This document shows positions 17,792 through 26,284 of a stretch of DNA of 64,000 nt, piece after piece (the stretch's first letter is position 1; the number at the start of each line of letters is the position of its first letter). The stretch is from contig NZ_QKXH01000006.1 in NCBI RefSeq assembly GCF_003254745.1, positions 124,001 to 188,000 on the forward strand, read 5' to 3'. A program made the position numbers and the translations under genes. Under the pieces are notes generated by a model. The model saw only the letters and a program-made list of their open reading frames with translations, did no database searches and had not been told where the DNA came from. This DNA is from Flavobacterium aquariorum (lineage in GTDB: Bacteria > Bacteroidota > Bacteroidia > Flavobacteriales > Flavobacteriaceae).

Positions 17792-18421
17792 ATGACCTTA
17801 ACCAAAACAAACGTTTTTACTGAGATTGCAGCTGTGATCAATACTTTTAATTTCGAAAGCATTACTGCAGAACGTAAAATTATTTTGCAGCCACTTGTAG
17901 ATTATATACAAGGTAAAGCGACTAATCAACAAGAAATAAGACTAAACTTAATTTGTACTCACAATTCAAGAAGAAGCCATTTGTCTCAAGTCTGGGCACA
18001 AACAGCTGCTGCATATTATGATATAAAAAATGTATTTTGTTATTCTGGCGGTACTGAAGCGACAGCTATGTTTCCTATGGTATCTAAAACACTTACTAAA
18101 CAAGGGTTTGAAATAAAAACTATTGCAGAAGGAAGCAATCCAATATATACTATAAAATATGCTGAGAATGAGCATCCGATTATTGGCTTTTCTAAAACTT
18201 ATGATGACGATTTTAATCCGCAAGATGAATTTGTTGCCATTATGACCTGTTCACAAGCCGATGGAGGTTGTCCTTTTATTGCCGGAGCTGAAAAGCGTAT
18301 TCCAATCACTTTTGAAGATCCAAAAGCATTTGACAATACACCTCAACAAGAAGAAAAGTATGAAGAGAGAAGTTTGCAGATAGCAACCGAAATGTTTTAC
18401 GTTTTTTCACAAATTAAATAA
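17792..18421 (+). CDS. arsC: low-molecular-weight phosphatase-like arsenate reductase
   Basis: A 209-residue protein whose P-loop [20 protein letters not shown] gives the CX5R signature of the low-molecular-weight protein tyrosine phosphatase fold. This fold is used by thioredoxin-linked arsenate reductases. Later cysteines occur in [12 protein letters not shown] and could serve as resolving thiols. It is longer than the usual 130-140-residue ArsC, with an N-terminal extension of about 50 residues. Its place between DUF6428 and acr3 supports reduction of arsenate to arsenite in the cytoplasm. Family members are often annotated simply as protein-tyrosine-phosphatase. Confidence 0.85.
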   Translation: MTLTKTNVFTEIAAVINTFNFESITAERKIILQPLVDYIQGKATNQQEIRLNLICTHNSRRSHLSQVWAQTAAAYYDIKNVFCYSGGTEATAMFPMVSKTLTKQGFEIKTIAEGSNPIYTIKYAENEHPIIGFSKTYDDDFNPQDEFVAIMTCSQADGGCPFIAGAEKRIPITFEDPKAFDNTPQQEEKYEERSLQIATEMFYVFSQIK

Positions 18422-18426
18422 TAAGT

Positions 18427-19497
18427 ATGTCAGCAAATAATTGTGCTCCGGTTGTGGGGCGAAAAAAATTAAGTTTTTTAGATAGTTATCTTACGCTCTG
18501 GATATTCTTGGCAATGGCAATTGGAGTTTCAATAGGTTATTTAATTCCATCAAGTAGCGGTTTTATCAACTCCTTTTCAAGTGGTACGACTAATATTCCA
18601 TTGGCCATCGGATTAATCCTGATGATGTATCCTCCATTAGCAAAGGTAAAATATGAGCAAATGGGAGAAGTATTCAAAAACACAAAAGTGTTGGGCGCCT
18701 CATTATTTCTAAATTGGATTGTTGGTCCAATATTAATGTTTTCTTTGGCATTATTGTTTCTTAACGGTTATCCGGAATATATGATTGGTGTTATCCTTAT
18801 TGGATTGGCACGTTGTATCGCTATGGTTGTCGTTTGGAATGATTTAGCCGACGGAAATAGAGAATATGCAGCAGGTTTGATTGCCTTGAACAGTATTTTT
18901 CAGGTATTGCTTTACAGTGTTTATGCCTATGTTTTCATTACAATTTTGCCTCCTTATTTTGGATATACTGGTTTTGAAGTTAACATCAGCATTGGACAAA
19001 TTGCTGAAAGTGTAGGTATTTATTTAGGAATCCCTTTTGCACTTGGAATTATAAGCCGTTACGCTTTAATTGCTCTTAAAGGAGCCGAATGGTTTGAGAC
19101 CAAATATGTTCCTTTTATTTCGCCAATAACATTAATATCATTGTTGTTTACCATCATTTTAATGTTCAGCCTCAAGGGAGAATTGATTATACAAATACCT
19201 ATGGATGTAGTGCGAATAGCCATTCCATTAGTTATCTATTTTGTAATAATGTTTGTCATTAGTTTTTTCATCGGGAAATATTTTGGTGCAGATTATTCAA
19301 AATCTACAGCTATTGCTTTTACCGCTACAGGAAACAACTTCGAATTGGCCATTGCAGTTGCAATCGGAGTTTTTGGAATTAATAGCGGTCAAGCCTTTGC
19401 TGGTGTAATTGGACCATTAGTTGAAGTGCCTGCACTTATTGCATTAGTAAATGTTGCTTTTTGGTTTAGAAGGAAATACTATACTGTAAAAGCATAA
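18427..19497 (+). CDS. acr3: Acr3-type arsenite efflux transporter
   Basis: A 356-residue membrane protein of the BASS/Acr3 family with about ten hydrophobic segments. The hallmark membrane segment [18 protein letters not shown] carries the cysteine implicated in arsenite transport. The second conserved block is [21 protein letters not shown]. It follows the reductase gene by five bases, so the pair is almost certainly co-translated: arsenate is reduced, then arsenite expelled across the inner membrane. Confidence 0.93.
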   Translation: MSANNCAPVVGRKKLSFLDSYLTLWIFLAMAIGVSIGYLIPSSSGFINSFSSGTTNIPLAIGLILMMYPPLAKVKYEQMGEVFKNTKVLGASLFLNWIVGPILMFSLALLFLNGYPEYMIGVILIGLARCIAMVVVWNDLADGNREYAAGLIALNSIFQVLLYSVYAYVFITILPPYFGYTGFEVNISIGQIAESVGIYLGIPFALGIISRYALIALKGAEWFETKYVPFISPITLISLLFTIILMFSLKGELIIQIPMDVVRIAIPLVIYFVIMFVISFFIGKYFGADYSKSTAIAFTATGNNFELAIAVAIGVFGINSGQAFAGVIGPLVEVPALIALVNVAFWFRRKYYTVKA

Positions 19498-19538
19498 TTT
19501 TTTTTAAAGTGAATAAATAATTGTCTTAACAGTATAAC

Positions 19539-20273
19539 ATGAGAATTGCAATAATATCAGATATTCATGCCAATTTCCCTGCATTGGAAGAAACATTAAA
19601 AAGCATAGAACAACAGAATATTGATGCAGTTTATTGCTTAGGGGATTTGGTCGGTTATAATTTATGGCCAAATGAGGTCATCAATGAAATCCGTAAGAGG
19701 CATATACCTACTCTGGAAGGCAATCATGACGTAAAAGCTGTGGATATACATAGTATGGCATCAAAAGATTCTGATAGTTATGCGTATCAAATCGTTGGTA
19801 AAGAGCAAATAGAGTACCTTTCAACGCTACCGGCACATATAAAATTGGAATATCAAGTTATTAATAAACTGATTATGATATTAATGGTGCATGGTAGTCC
19901 TTACAGCAATAGGGAATACTTACTTGAAGATAAGGATGAAAAAGACTTCACTGATATTTTCCTCGATAGTGGAGCTGATGTCATTCTTTGTGGACATTCC
20001 CACAAGCCCTATCATCGGGTAATGAAAAATCCCGATAAATTAGGCGGTTATTTTCATGCTATTAATGTTGGATCTGTGGGTAAGCCCAAAGATGGAAATC
20101 CAAAATGTTGCTATGCAGTAATCACCATAAATAAAGACAGTGATTTTTCAAAAAAAGAGAGCATAGAAGTAGAATTTGTCCGAGTGGCATATGATATTGA
20201 AAAAGTAGCTAAAGCCATTGAAGATAGTGAATTGCCAAATAGTTATGCGCAAATGTTAAGAGAGGCATACTAA
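19539..20273 (+). CDS. metallophosphoesterase (YfcE/MJ0936-like)
   Basis: A 244-residue calcineurin-like phosphoesterase with all five metal-binding blocks in order: ISDIHANFPAL (DxH), GDLVGYN, GNHD, VHGSP and CGHSHKPY. No signal peptide, so cytoplasmic. Related proteins hydrolyse phosphodiesters or act as diadenosine tetraphosphatase-like enzymes; the substrate here is unknown. It is 41 bases after acr3 and 21 before the Crp-type gene, so it may be the tail of the arsenic transcript or head of the next unit. Confidence 0.85.
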   Translation: MRIAIISDIHANFPALEETLKSIEQQNIDAVYCLGDLVGYNLWPNEVINEIRKRHIPTLEGNHDVKAVDIHSMASKDSDSYAYQIVGKEQIEYLSTLPAHIKLEYQVINKLIMILMVHGSPYSNREYLLEDKDEKDFTDIFLDSGADVILCGHSHKPYHRVMKNPDKLGGYFHAINVGSVGKPKDGNPKCCYAVITINKDSDFSKKESIEVEFVRVAYDIEKVAKAIEDSELPNSYAQMLREAY

Positions 20274-20294
20274 CTTTACCCATATAAAATTAGC

Positions 20295-20867
20295 ATGGAA
20301 AGCTTAAAAATGTTTTTGCGTACTATTACCAATATTAGCGATGCTGACTTTGAAAATACAATTAAGTATTTTCAAAGTCAGCATTTAGCTAAAAACAGCT
20401 ATTTTGTATTACCCGGAAAAATATGCCAACAGGTTGCTTTTATAAAGAAAGGAACGCTTAGAACATATTATTTAAATGAAAATGCCGAGGAGGTAACGTC
20501 TTGTTTTTGCATTGAGAATAGCTTGACGACTTCATATAAAAGTTTCATTTTACAACAACCTTCAGAACTTGCTATTCAAGCCATTGAAGATACTGAGCTT
20601 TTAGTTATTGATTACGCTGATTTACAGAATCTATACCAGCAAAGCGTGGTTTGGCAGAAAATCGGAAGAACAATAGCAGAAAGACAATATATTGTAATGG
20701 AACAATATGCTAGTGTTCTATGCAATGAAACGGCAAAAGAGAAGTATTTACGTCTGCTCAAAGAACAGCCATCTATTTTAAACAAAGCATCTATAGCGGA
20801 TATTGCCACTTATCTTGGCGTAACCCGCAGAACACTCAGTCGGATTAGAAAAGAAGTTACACAATAA
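20295..20867 (+). CDS. Crp/Fnr family transcription regulator
   Basis: A 190-residue protein with an N-terminal cyclic-nucleotide-binding-like beta roll (FVLPGKICQQVAFIKKGTLR). The C-terminal HTH is SIADIATYLGVTRRTLSRIR. The roll lacks a clear full cAMP phosphate cassette, as in most Bacteroidota Crp-like proteins. A perfect palindrome (20870-20891) begins three bases after its stop and precedes the membrane protein gene. That makes the downstream gene the likely target and this protein the likely binder. Confidence 0.88.
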   Translation: MESLKMFLRTITNISDADFENTIKYFQSQHLAKNSYFVLPGKICQQVAFIKKGTLRTYYLNENAEEVTSCFCIENSLTTSYKSFILQQPSELAIQAIEDTELLVIDYADLQNLYQQSVVWQKIGRTIAERQYIVMEQYASVLCNETAKEKYLRLLKEQPSILNKASIADIATYLGVTRRTLSRIRKEVTQ

Positions 20868-20869
20868 CA

Positions 20870-20891
20870 TTTGAGGACAAATGTCCTCAAA
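20870..20891. promoter_or_regulatory. perfect 22-bp palindrome, candidate Crp/Fnr operator
   Basis: TTTGAGGACA and TGTCCTCAAA are exact complements around AA. The site is 50 bases before the membrane-protein ATG at 20941, a normal position for a Crp-type operator, and directly follows the Crp/Fnr gene. Confidence 0.6.
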
Positions 20892-20940
20892 GATATAATC
20901 GCTGTCCATTACTTTTGCTTTATAATAAAATCAAAAACAA

Positions 20941-21513
20941 ATGGAAACAGCAATTGTCATTACATCTATTTCACTAATACTATTTTCAATTCTGGCTCTC
21001 TATGACGGTTTTTATCTACATATTTTCAAGTATAAGCTTCACAATCAATCTGAAAGTAAAGCAGAACATTACACACATACCATAAGAGCAGTCTTATTTC
21101 CTGCAATTCTATATTTCTTATTCTTAAAACAGGACTGTATTATGAGTTTTATAATTGGTTTGACAATTGTAGCTCTTGATATTTTTGTTATGGCAGTTGA
21201 TGCTTTTATAGAAAAAGACAGTAGGGAATTTATGGGAGGACTTCCACGCTGGGAATATATACTTCATCTATTTGTCAATGGATTCCATTTTGCTTCAATT
21301 GCAGTTTTTCTATCCATTAAGGTAAATGTTAAAAATGATAAAATAGCAATTTTATCTAATTTTGACCAATATCAAAACTATCAAATTTTTGATGCAATAG
21401 TAATTAATCTTTTGCCAGGTGCTATTCTAATTGCACTTCTACATCTATTTTTATGCATACCAAAAACAAGATATGTTTGGGATAACTTAAGAGCCAAAAT
21501 TCAATGTTGTTGA
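20941..21513 (+). CDS. integral membrane protein of unknown function
   Basis: A 190-residue protein with about five hydrophobic segments: residues 4-22, 53-66, 71-88, 112-126 and a C-terminal one ending in PGAILIALLHLFLC. Conserved-looking polar motifs between them include HYTHTIRAVLFPAI, EFMGGLPRWEYILH and FVNGFHFASIAVF, with several His residues that could bind metal or haem. No family name is recognised. Its promoter region holds the palindrome at 20870-20891, so expression is probably controlled by the neighbouring Crp/Fnr protein. Confidence 0.7.
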   Translation: METAIVITSISLILFSILALYDGFYLHIFKYKLHNQSESKAEHYTHTIRAVLFPAILYFLFLKQDCIMSFIIGLTIVALDIFVMAVDAFIEKDSREFMGGLPRWEYILHLFVNGFHFASIAVFLSIKVNVKNDKIAILSNFDQYQNYQIFDAIVINLLPGAILIALLHLFLCIPKTRYVWDNLRAKIQCC

Positions 21514-21566
21514 TCTTTTTAAAAGAGATAGCTCCTATACAATCACAGTCTGGAATGATTTAAGTA

Positions 21567-21731
21567 TCATAAGTACTTCTCATCATTTAGCTCTTCTTCA
21601 TCGGGTTTTTTAAAGTAGTTTAATTCCCGTTCCAATTTTTTTTCATCTTTTATGTTTTGCTTTATTAGTGCTATAATTAATAGAATAGCACCAATAAAGA
21701 CTATCGATAATATTAGCCAGTTGATTTGCAT
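21567..21731 (-). CDS. small single-pass membrane protein
   Basis: A 54-residue frame starts at the ATG at 21731: MQINWLILSIVFIGAILLII is the membrane segment. A charged cytoplasmic tail follows (KDEKKLERELNYFKKPDEEE). Short proteins with this hydrophobic-then-charged layout are common in Flavobacteriaceae. It converges on the membrane protein gene at 20941. Function unknown. Confidence 0.6.
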   Translation of the reverse strand: MQINWLILSIVFIGAILLIIALIKQNIKDEKKLERELNYFKKPDEEELNDEKYL

Positions 21732-22231
21732 AATATTTGTATTTAAGCGTAATAGTATATTTTGTCAAGTATTAAACGAAACTAAATAAGTTGTTTCGTT
21801 CTCAATTTAATAAAGCTCTTCATTTAGGAGTGTGGCTTGGGGAGCGGTCTTATTTTAGCGGTTACTTTTCATTTTTGAGTAGTATAGTTTTTTTATTCTT
21901 AGCAATCAGTAATCATGAGAATTTAGATGTCATAAAGATAAGTATAATAGTCAATGTTTAGTCATAATGTATTGATAATAAGATGTTTGTTGTGTGCTAA
22001 TGATAAGTTAAAAATCAAAATTAATCTTTTGAGTAATAGAAGATTTGTATGCAGTAAATATGAAAACATTCATCTTCGATAGGTAAATTTGTATTCTTGA
22101 TGGGTAATTATATTCTTCCGTGTATAATCTTAAAATAGAAGTTAAAAAGGAGTGACATTTTTTTGTAATTTGTAGTATATTTACCTTGATATAGGAGTTT
22201 TTTCAAAAGAACATTTTTAAAATAGTATAAT
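21732..22231. other. intergenic stretch, nothing assigned
   Basis: Five hundred bases of AT-rich DNA with only short frames. A run ending TAGTATATTTACCTTG at about 22171-22186 could be part of a promoter for the gene at 22232. No repeats or hairpins of note were seen. Confidence 0.4.
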
Positions 22232-22495
22232 ATGTTATCAAGAACAATTGAAACGCTAAAATACATACTACAGGAATATCGTTTTTATTTCTGCATTATT
22301 ATATTTTTATTATCTCTCTTAGTTTATAATCGATATGAGATTTTAATTGTAGAGAAAAAACGTCTTGAGATAGACAAAGAACTGTATCAGCTTGAAGTCA
22401 AGTCCGAAAGAAGACAAAAGGAATATGATGAAAAAATGAAACAGCAGCAGGCAGAAATTGAGCGTATGATTAAAGAGATCAAGTCGCATGAGTAG
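22232..22495 (+). CDS. small membrane-anchored coiled-coil protein
   Basis: An 87-residue protein: hydrophobic segment FYFCIIIFLLSLLVYN at residues 18-33, then a highly charged helical tail (EKKRLEIDKELYQLEVKSER and onward) with coiled-coil character. No family recognised. It stands just outside the repeat-punctuated gene array and points toward it. The architecture suggests a membrane-tethered rod, but no function can be given. Confidence 0.55.
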   Translation: MLSRTIETLKYILQEYRFYFCIIIFLLSLLVYNRYEILIVEKKRLEIDKELYQLEVKSERRQKEYDEKMKQQQAEIERMIKEIKSHE

Positions 22496-22554
22496 AACTT
22501 GTAATCGATTTCGTTCAACACAGATTTTTTGCCAGCTACACTCCATAATATGAT

Positions 22555-22650
22555 AGATTACTAAAGCCTAAACTTTCGGTTAAACTATTTTCAAGTACAA
22601 AACCAATTTTTCATTAAGTCTACTGCTCAAATCCGTTATAACAGATATTG
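22555..22650 (-). repeat. dispersed intergenic repeat, copy E
   Basis: On the minus strand it reads GTTATAACGGATTTGAGCAG, then GACTTAATGAAAAATTGGTT, TTGTACTTG and TTTAGGCTTTAGT. The same ordered blocks occur in copies A-D. It lies directly after the stop of the gene at 22667-23386. Confidence 0.65.
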
Positions 22651-22666
22651 TGCATTATTGCTTTAA

Positions 22667-23386
22667 TTATTCTATTTTTATAAGGCAATATTTAAAGTTT
22701 GTTTTCTCAACTATTGAAAAATTTTTCCAAGTTATTTTATAATCTTTTAATAAATCCAATTTATAAAAATGTTGTTTTTTGCATGTCCAGTGTTCTTTTG
22801 ATTGAATGTTACACCAAATATTATTTTCGTTTAATGTGAATTTCGTTTTATCAATTTTACTATAATTCCAACTTGAATCAATACGATTAAGAAGAACCCC
22901 ATTATGAAAGGAAAAATGTTTATCAATATTTTCTTTTTCAAAAACATTTTTTTCAAAATAGGATTTATCATTTGTTAAAATAAATACATACCCGCATTTA
23001 TAATTCAAATTCTTTAACTTATAATTTTCAATTCTAAAGATATCTTTTCTAAAACTAAATCTTCCAACATCGGCAGCTCCATGCTCCGTTAAAATGTAAT
23101 TTTCTTCATTAAACAAAGTGTTTGTTTTTTTCGTTTTGTATTTTAATTCGATAGGATAATAATTGCCATATGTATCGATAACTATTATATCTATTGGAGC
23201 CCTAACAGTTGTTTTCATACCATTTCTATTTACCATTTCTAATTCTACAGGTCTTTCGAGACGAATTTCAAACTCAGGATTAATTTCTTTAATTTTAAAT
23301 GCTAAAGCTAATTTTAAATCATCTTCAGAATGAAATATTGGTCTCTGTTTTTGTAGTTCAATAACTGATTTTTCAAAAAAATCCAT
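22667..23386 (-). CDS. predicted PD-(D/E)XK nuclease-like protein
   Basis: A 239-residue soluble protein. The N-terminal half shows a restriction-endonuclease-like core: Glu21 in FHSEDDLKLALAFKI, Asp66 in RAPIDIIVID, and Glu80-Lys82 in YYPIELKYKTK. This D-x(13)-E-x-K spacing fits the PD-(D/E)XK fold. The C-terminal half (about 110-239) is not recognised. It is the last unit of four minus-strand genes separated by related repeats. A role in DNA cleavage or defence is an inference from fold and setting. Confidence 0.6.
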   Translation of the reverse strand: MDFFEKSVIELQKQRPIFHSEDDLKLALAFKIKEINPEFEIRLERPVELEMVNRNGMKTTVRAPIDIIVIDTYGNYYPIELKYKTKKTNTLFNEENYILTEHGAADVGRFSFRKDIFRIENYKLKNLNYKCGYVFILTNDKSYFEKNVFEKENIDKHFSFHNGVLLNRIDSSWNYSKIDKTKFTLNENNIWCNIQSKEHWTCKKQHFYKLDLLKDYKITWKNFSIVEKTNFKYCLIKIE

Positions 23387-23544
23387 ATTTATATTTTAGT
23401 TGTTTTTTTTGCAATTATACACAAAATCAGTCTGTTTTAAAAAAAAACACAAACCTCGTGAGAATACTATAATTGAGTTTTTTTCTTTGGTAGCTTTGCA
23501 AATACTTTCTGAATTTAAAGTTGATTTTTTACAGTCTGACTTTT

Positions 23545-23668
23545 AGCTGTAGGCTTTGGGACTAAAGTAAGCCCATTCGGTGTATTTTTCACCTGATCGC
23601 GAATTGAAGAAGCAAATCATTCCAAATACAGAACCAGCTTTACATTAAGTTAGCAGCTGTATGCACAG
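23545..23668 (-). repeat. dispersed intergenic repeat, copy D
   Basis: On the minus strand: ACAGCTGCTAACTTAATGTA, AAGCTGGTTCTGTATTTGGA, GAATGGGCTTACTTTAGTCC and CAAAGCCTACAGC. It is in the gap after the GIY-YIG gene. It has diverged more than copies B and C but has the same block order. The remaining DNA at 23387-23544 shows nothing assignable. Confidence 0.6.
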
Positions 23669-23674
23669 TTTTTT

Positions 23675-24145
23675 TTATTTCTTATTCAAATTAGGTTCCG
23701 TATTTGTTACTTCTTTTATATATGCTAATAAGTAATATTCTAATCGACATATATCTCCCATAATTCTTAAATCGTTCGGAGTTCGACTAAGTTTGTTCAC
23801 ATCACATTTAAAAGTTGAACTGATTATATAAAATTTTTCAAGATGATTACATTCTGAAAATGCAATCCCTTTTGAATTTTCTTTGTAAAAACGCATTCCA
23901 GCACTATGACTACCGTTTTTTTCTATACCATTAATAAATTGCTGAACTCGGCTTGTCAATCCTTTTCTAGCATTACTCATACCTACATAAAAAATGTCAC
24001 TGGGTTTAACTACTTCTCCCTCAAGATTTCTGTCAGAAAATGCTAAAAGATATATTCCAGGATAATTTCCATCTTCAATATTTTTACAATTTTCAAGAAG
24101 TGGCTTCCATTTCTTACCTAAAATTTGTTGGATTTTCTCTTCCAT
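23675..24145 (-). CDS. GIY-YIG nuclease-like protein
   Basis: A 156-residue protein with the landmarks of the GIY-YIG nuclease core in order: Gly30-Ile-Tyr32 (YPGIYLLAF), Tyr53-Val-Gly55 (DIFYVGMSN), Arg66 (GLTSRVQQF) and Glu136 (CRLEYYLLAYI). A late Asn lies in EPNLNKK. The GIY and YVG motifs are separated by about 20 residues, longer than the usual ten, because of an insert. Known families with this core include homing endonucleases, UvrC and some restriction enzymes. Which subfamily this belongs to is not clear. Confidence 0.6.
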   Translation of the reverse strand: MEEKIQQILGKKWKPLLENCKNIEDGNYPGIYLLAFSDRNLEGEVVKPSDIFYVGMSNARKGLTSRVQQFINGIEKNGSHSAGMRFYKENSKGIAFSECNHLEKFYIISSTFKCDVNKLSRTPNDLRIMGDICRLEYYLLAYIKEVTNTEPNLNKK

Positions 24146-24194
24146 AAATTAGGATCTCTTTTTTTAGTTTTTTTTATTGAAATTATATATTAGG

Positions 24195-24316
24195 TTCTGG
24201 TAATCAGTAAGTTTGTGTTAAAATAAGCCCATTCTTCGGATTTGCCCAATCATACCAAATACAAAACCAACACCTTATTAAGCCAAATGCCCAAATCCGT
24301 TGTAGCTGTTGTAGGA
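24195..24316 (-). repeat. dispersed intergenic repeat, copy C
   Basis: On the minus strand: CTACAACGGATTTGGGCATT, TGGCTTAATAAGG, TGTTGGTTTTGTATTTGG and GGGCAAATCCGAAGAATGGG. CGGATTTG near one end and CAAATCCG inside are exact complements, so part of it can fold. It sits between the stop of the gene at 24321 and the start at 24145. Confidence 0.7.
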
Positions 24317-24320
24317 TGTT

Positions 24321-24830
24321 TTATTTATGCGCAACAAATTTTTCACTCGTTGCAAATACAGGTTCAATATTAGCTCTATAAATTACTTTTTGATTACCGG
24401 TAACTTTTAGTTCAGAACTCTTCACCATAGATATATAATGAATTGAATAATCTTCGTTTAACGAAACAAAAACTAACAAGTCAAAATTGCAAGTCTTTAC
24501 ATTTCCTAAATGTGGCGCTCCTTTTTGCCAATAACGAGTTTTTACTTCTACACCAACAGATTTTGGTAATTCCCATTTGTTAGAAAACTCATCTTTCAAT
24601 ATTCCATTTAGATCGCACTCACTAACGCGATTTTTTGAAAATTCTAGTTTTTCAAAGAAATATTCTACGTTTTTCTTGGCATGATATTCTCCGAGATCTG
24701 CAATTAGTTTTTTGTAACTAAATCCCAAGTTTTCTTCTTTTATAATCTCCGTAATTTTTTTATCGATAGAAAGTTTTTGTTCTGCGAGAGCAATAATTTC
24801 ATCATTGTCAACTTTCGGCTTTATAATCAT
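24321..24830 (-). CDS. predicted PD-(D/E)XK nuclease-like protein
   Basis: A 169-residue protein. Glu48 (LGEYHAKK), Asp73 (ECDLNGIL) and Glu95-Lys97 (VGVEVKTRYWQKG) are arranged like a restriction-type PD-(D/E)XK site. They are followed by a strand CNFDLLVFVSLNEDYSIHYI, as seen in type II restriction-like and DUF6998-type proteins. No methyltransferase is adjacent. It is a unit of the repeat-punctuated array, with 157 bases of mostly repeat on its far side. The substrate and activity are not known. Confidence 0.55.
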   Translation of the reverse strand: MIIKPKVDNDEIIALAEQKLSIDKKITEIIKEENLGFSYKKLIADLGEYHAKKNVEYFFEKLEFSKNRVSECDLNGILKDEFSNKWELPKSVGVEVKTRYWQKGAPHLGNVKTCNFDLLVFVSLNEDYSIHYISMVKSSELKVTGNQKVIYRANIEPVFATSEKFVAHK

Positions 24831-24867
24831 TTAGTTTCTTTTTAAGCATTATTGTCACAAAATATCG

Positions 24868-24998
24868 CACGTCTTGGCACTAGCGGGTTTGGGACTAAAT
24901 TAAGCCCATTCTTCGGATTTGCCAAATCATCCCAAATACAAGACCAACTTTCTATTAAGCCAAATGCCCAAATCATAGGAGTGGCTGTTGTGAGCTGG
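24868..24998 (-). repeat. dispersed intergenic repeat, copy B
   Basis: On the minus strand: ATGATTTGGGCATTTGGCTT, AATAGAAAGTTGGTCTTGTA, GGCAAATCCGAAGAATGGGC, TTAATTTAGTCCCAAACCCG and CTAGTGCC. It begins immediately after the stop of the DUF6236 gene. Confidence 0.7.
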
Positions 24999-25985
24999 CT
25001 ATTTTATGGACTGTAATTCAGTTAAATATTGTCTGCAGTATTTTCTTTCGTGATTGTTATTAATATTCTTAACTATGTTTTTTCCAGCACATATTACTAA
25101 ACCTACTTCTAAAGCTTCTTTTATATATTCTAAGTTGGTTGCATTAGCATTTTCTAAAAGGATATATGCAGATAATCCACAAGCAACAGTTTCAATGCCA
25201 TATTCTGTTAATTCTCCTGACCAATCCGCAAAGTTTTTTTTATAAGAATCACTAAACTCATTCGGACTTATACCTTTTCCAATTTTATCATATATTTTAT
25301 CCAATTCACTTTGAAAAGTAGACCGTTTGACTTTAAAATCAGGTTTGTTTCTTATTTCAATTACTTTATCAATACTAATTTTAGAAAAGTCTAATGGTAA
25401 ATTATATTGAATTATGCTTTTAGCAACTTCTATTTTATTGTCATTAGCGACATCTTTTGACCTTATTGTCATAGATAAATTATCTAAATATCTGTTGTCA
25501 GTTATTGGTGAAGCCTCTTTTTCGTAAGCTTCTTCTTGAGCTAAAAAAGTCATATATACTTCACCTAAACTTTTGGAAATATCAATTCCGTATTTAGAAT
25601 CTTTTGCTAATCCGTTTTGTTGACAAAACCATTTCCAATTCGAAACATATTTTTCGTCAAATAGGGTATAGGTTTGTTGTTCTTTATTCATCCAATTTCT
25701 AACAATATTTGGTGAATGTAATTCATCAGCAAATGAATGAGGATTTTCCAAAACTTTAGTTACATAATCAATTGCTTTGTTTGTTGCTCTCATTCCAGCT
25801 CCAACGCCAAGTCTTTGTAAATTCAATAAATCTGTTTCAGATTGCAATTTTTTATATAATTCTGATAGAAAATCTATTCCAGTGTCTGGAATTATTGGAC
25901 TAAAGTTGTCTATATACAAAAGTGCAAACTTGAGCCAATTTAAATCACTAGATTCAAAATTTGGATAATATATTAGGTTTTTCAT
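24999..25985 (-). CDS. DUF6236 family protein
   Basis: A 328-residue soluble protein whose N-terminus (LIYYPNFESSDLNWLKFALL, YIDNFSPIIP) matches the pattern of DUF6236 proteins, a family of unknown function common in accessory DNA. The rest is mostly helical, with an Ala-rich C-terminal region (ETVACGLSAYILLENANATN). It is the first unit of the minus-strand array. Its upstream side carries a different, strongly palindromic element (26010-26150). Confidence 0.65.
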   Translation of the reverse strand: MKNLIYYPNFESSDLNWLKFALLYIDNFSPIIPDTGIDFLSELYKKLQSETDLLNLQRLGVGAGMRATNKAIDYVTKVLENPHSFADELHSPNIVRNWMNKEQQTYTLFDEKYVSNWKWFCQQNGLAKDSKYGIDISKSLGEVYMTFLAQEEAYEKEASPITDNRYLDNLSMTIRSKDVANDNKIEVAKSIIQYNLPLDFSKISIDKVIEIRNKPDFKVKRSTFQSELDKIYDKIGKGISPNEFSDSYKKNFADWSGELTEYGIETVACGLSAYILLENANATNLEYIKEALEVGLVICAGKNIVKNINNNHERKYCRQYLTELQSIK

Positions 25986-26009
25986 TTATTAGTTAGGTTT
26001 TTCTTTAGC

Positions 26010-26150
26010 TTGCTCACAACGGTTTGAAGCTACCCGAAGGTGGCGATTACGAAGCACTTCACTGTCAGCCAAGCACAAACTTTGATAGATGCACAAAGCT
26101 TGATTTAACCACTGAACCGCCACTTTTGGGTAGGTGCTGTTAGGTGCTGC
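26010..26150. repeat. long imperfect palindrome at the array boundary
   Basis: TACCCGAAGGTGGCG (26031-26045) is nearly complementary to CGCCACTTTTGGGTA about 75 bases later. Further pairing comes from CACTTCACTG with ACCACTGAAC. Flanks carry CACAACGG and CTGTTAGGTG. Its layout, an interrupted palindrome beside single-gene units, resembles integron attC sites, but I do not see canonical GTTRRRY core boxes. Confidence 0.55.
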
Positions 26151-26198
26151 CCTTCTTTTCTGTCGTGTTGTTGTCTGCCTATTTTACTCCTGTCTTGG

Positions 26199-26284
26199 TG
26201 CGTTGGCTTGGTGGCTCTTTTGCAAAACTTGGCTTTAGTGGGGGGGTGTGCGGTTTTGCAAATGTGCCACCAAATGCGTTGGCT
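26199..26284. repeat. hairpin element with short direct repeats
   Basis: TTGGTGGC-TC-TTTTGCAAAAC (26208-26228) pairs with GTTTTGCAAA-TGT-GCCACCAA (26253-26273). The stem is flanked by exact direct repeats TGCGTTGGCT (26199-26208 and 26275-26284). It lies between the palindrome above and the ilvA stop. Confidence 0.6.

Noticed and set aside
26010..26284. Canonical integron attC sites
   Set aside because: The elements fold like attC, but I could not find paired GTTRRRY/RYYYAAC core boxes, and no IntI-type integrase is in the window. I report them only as integron-like.
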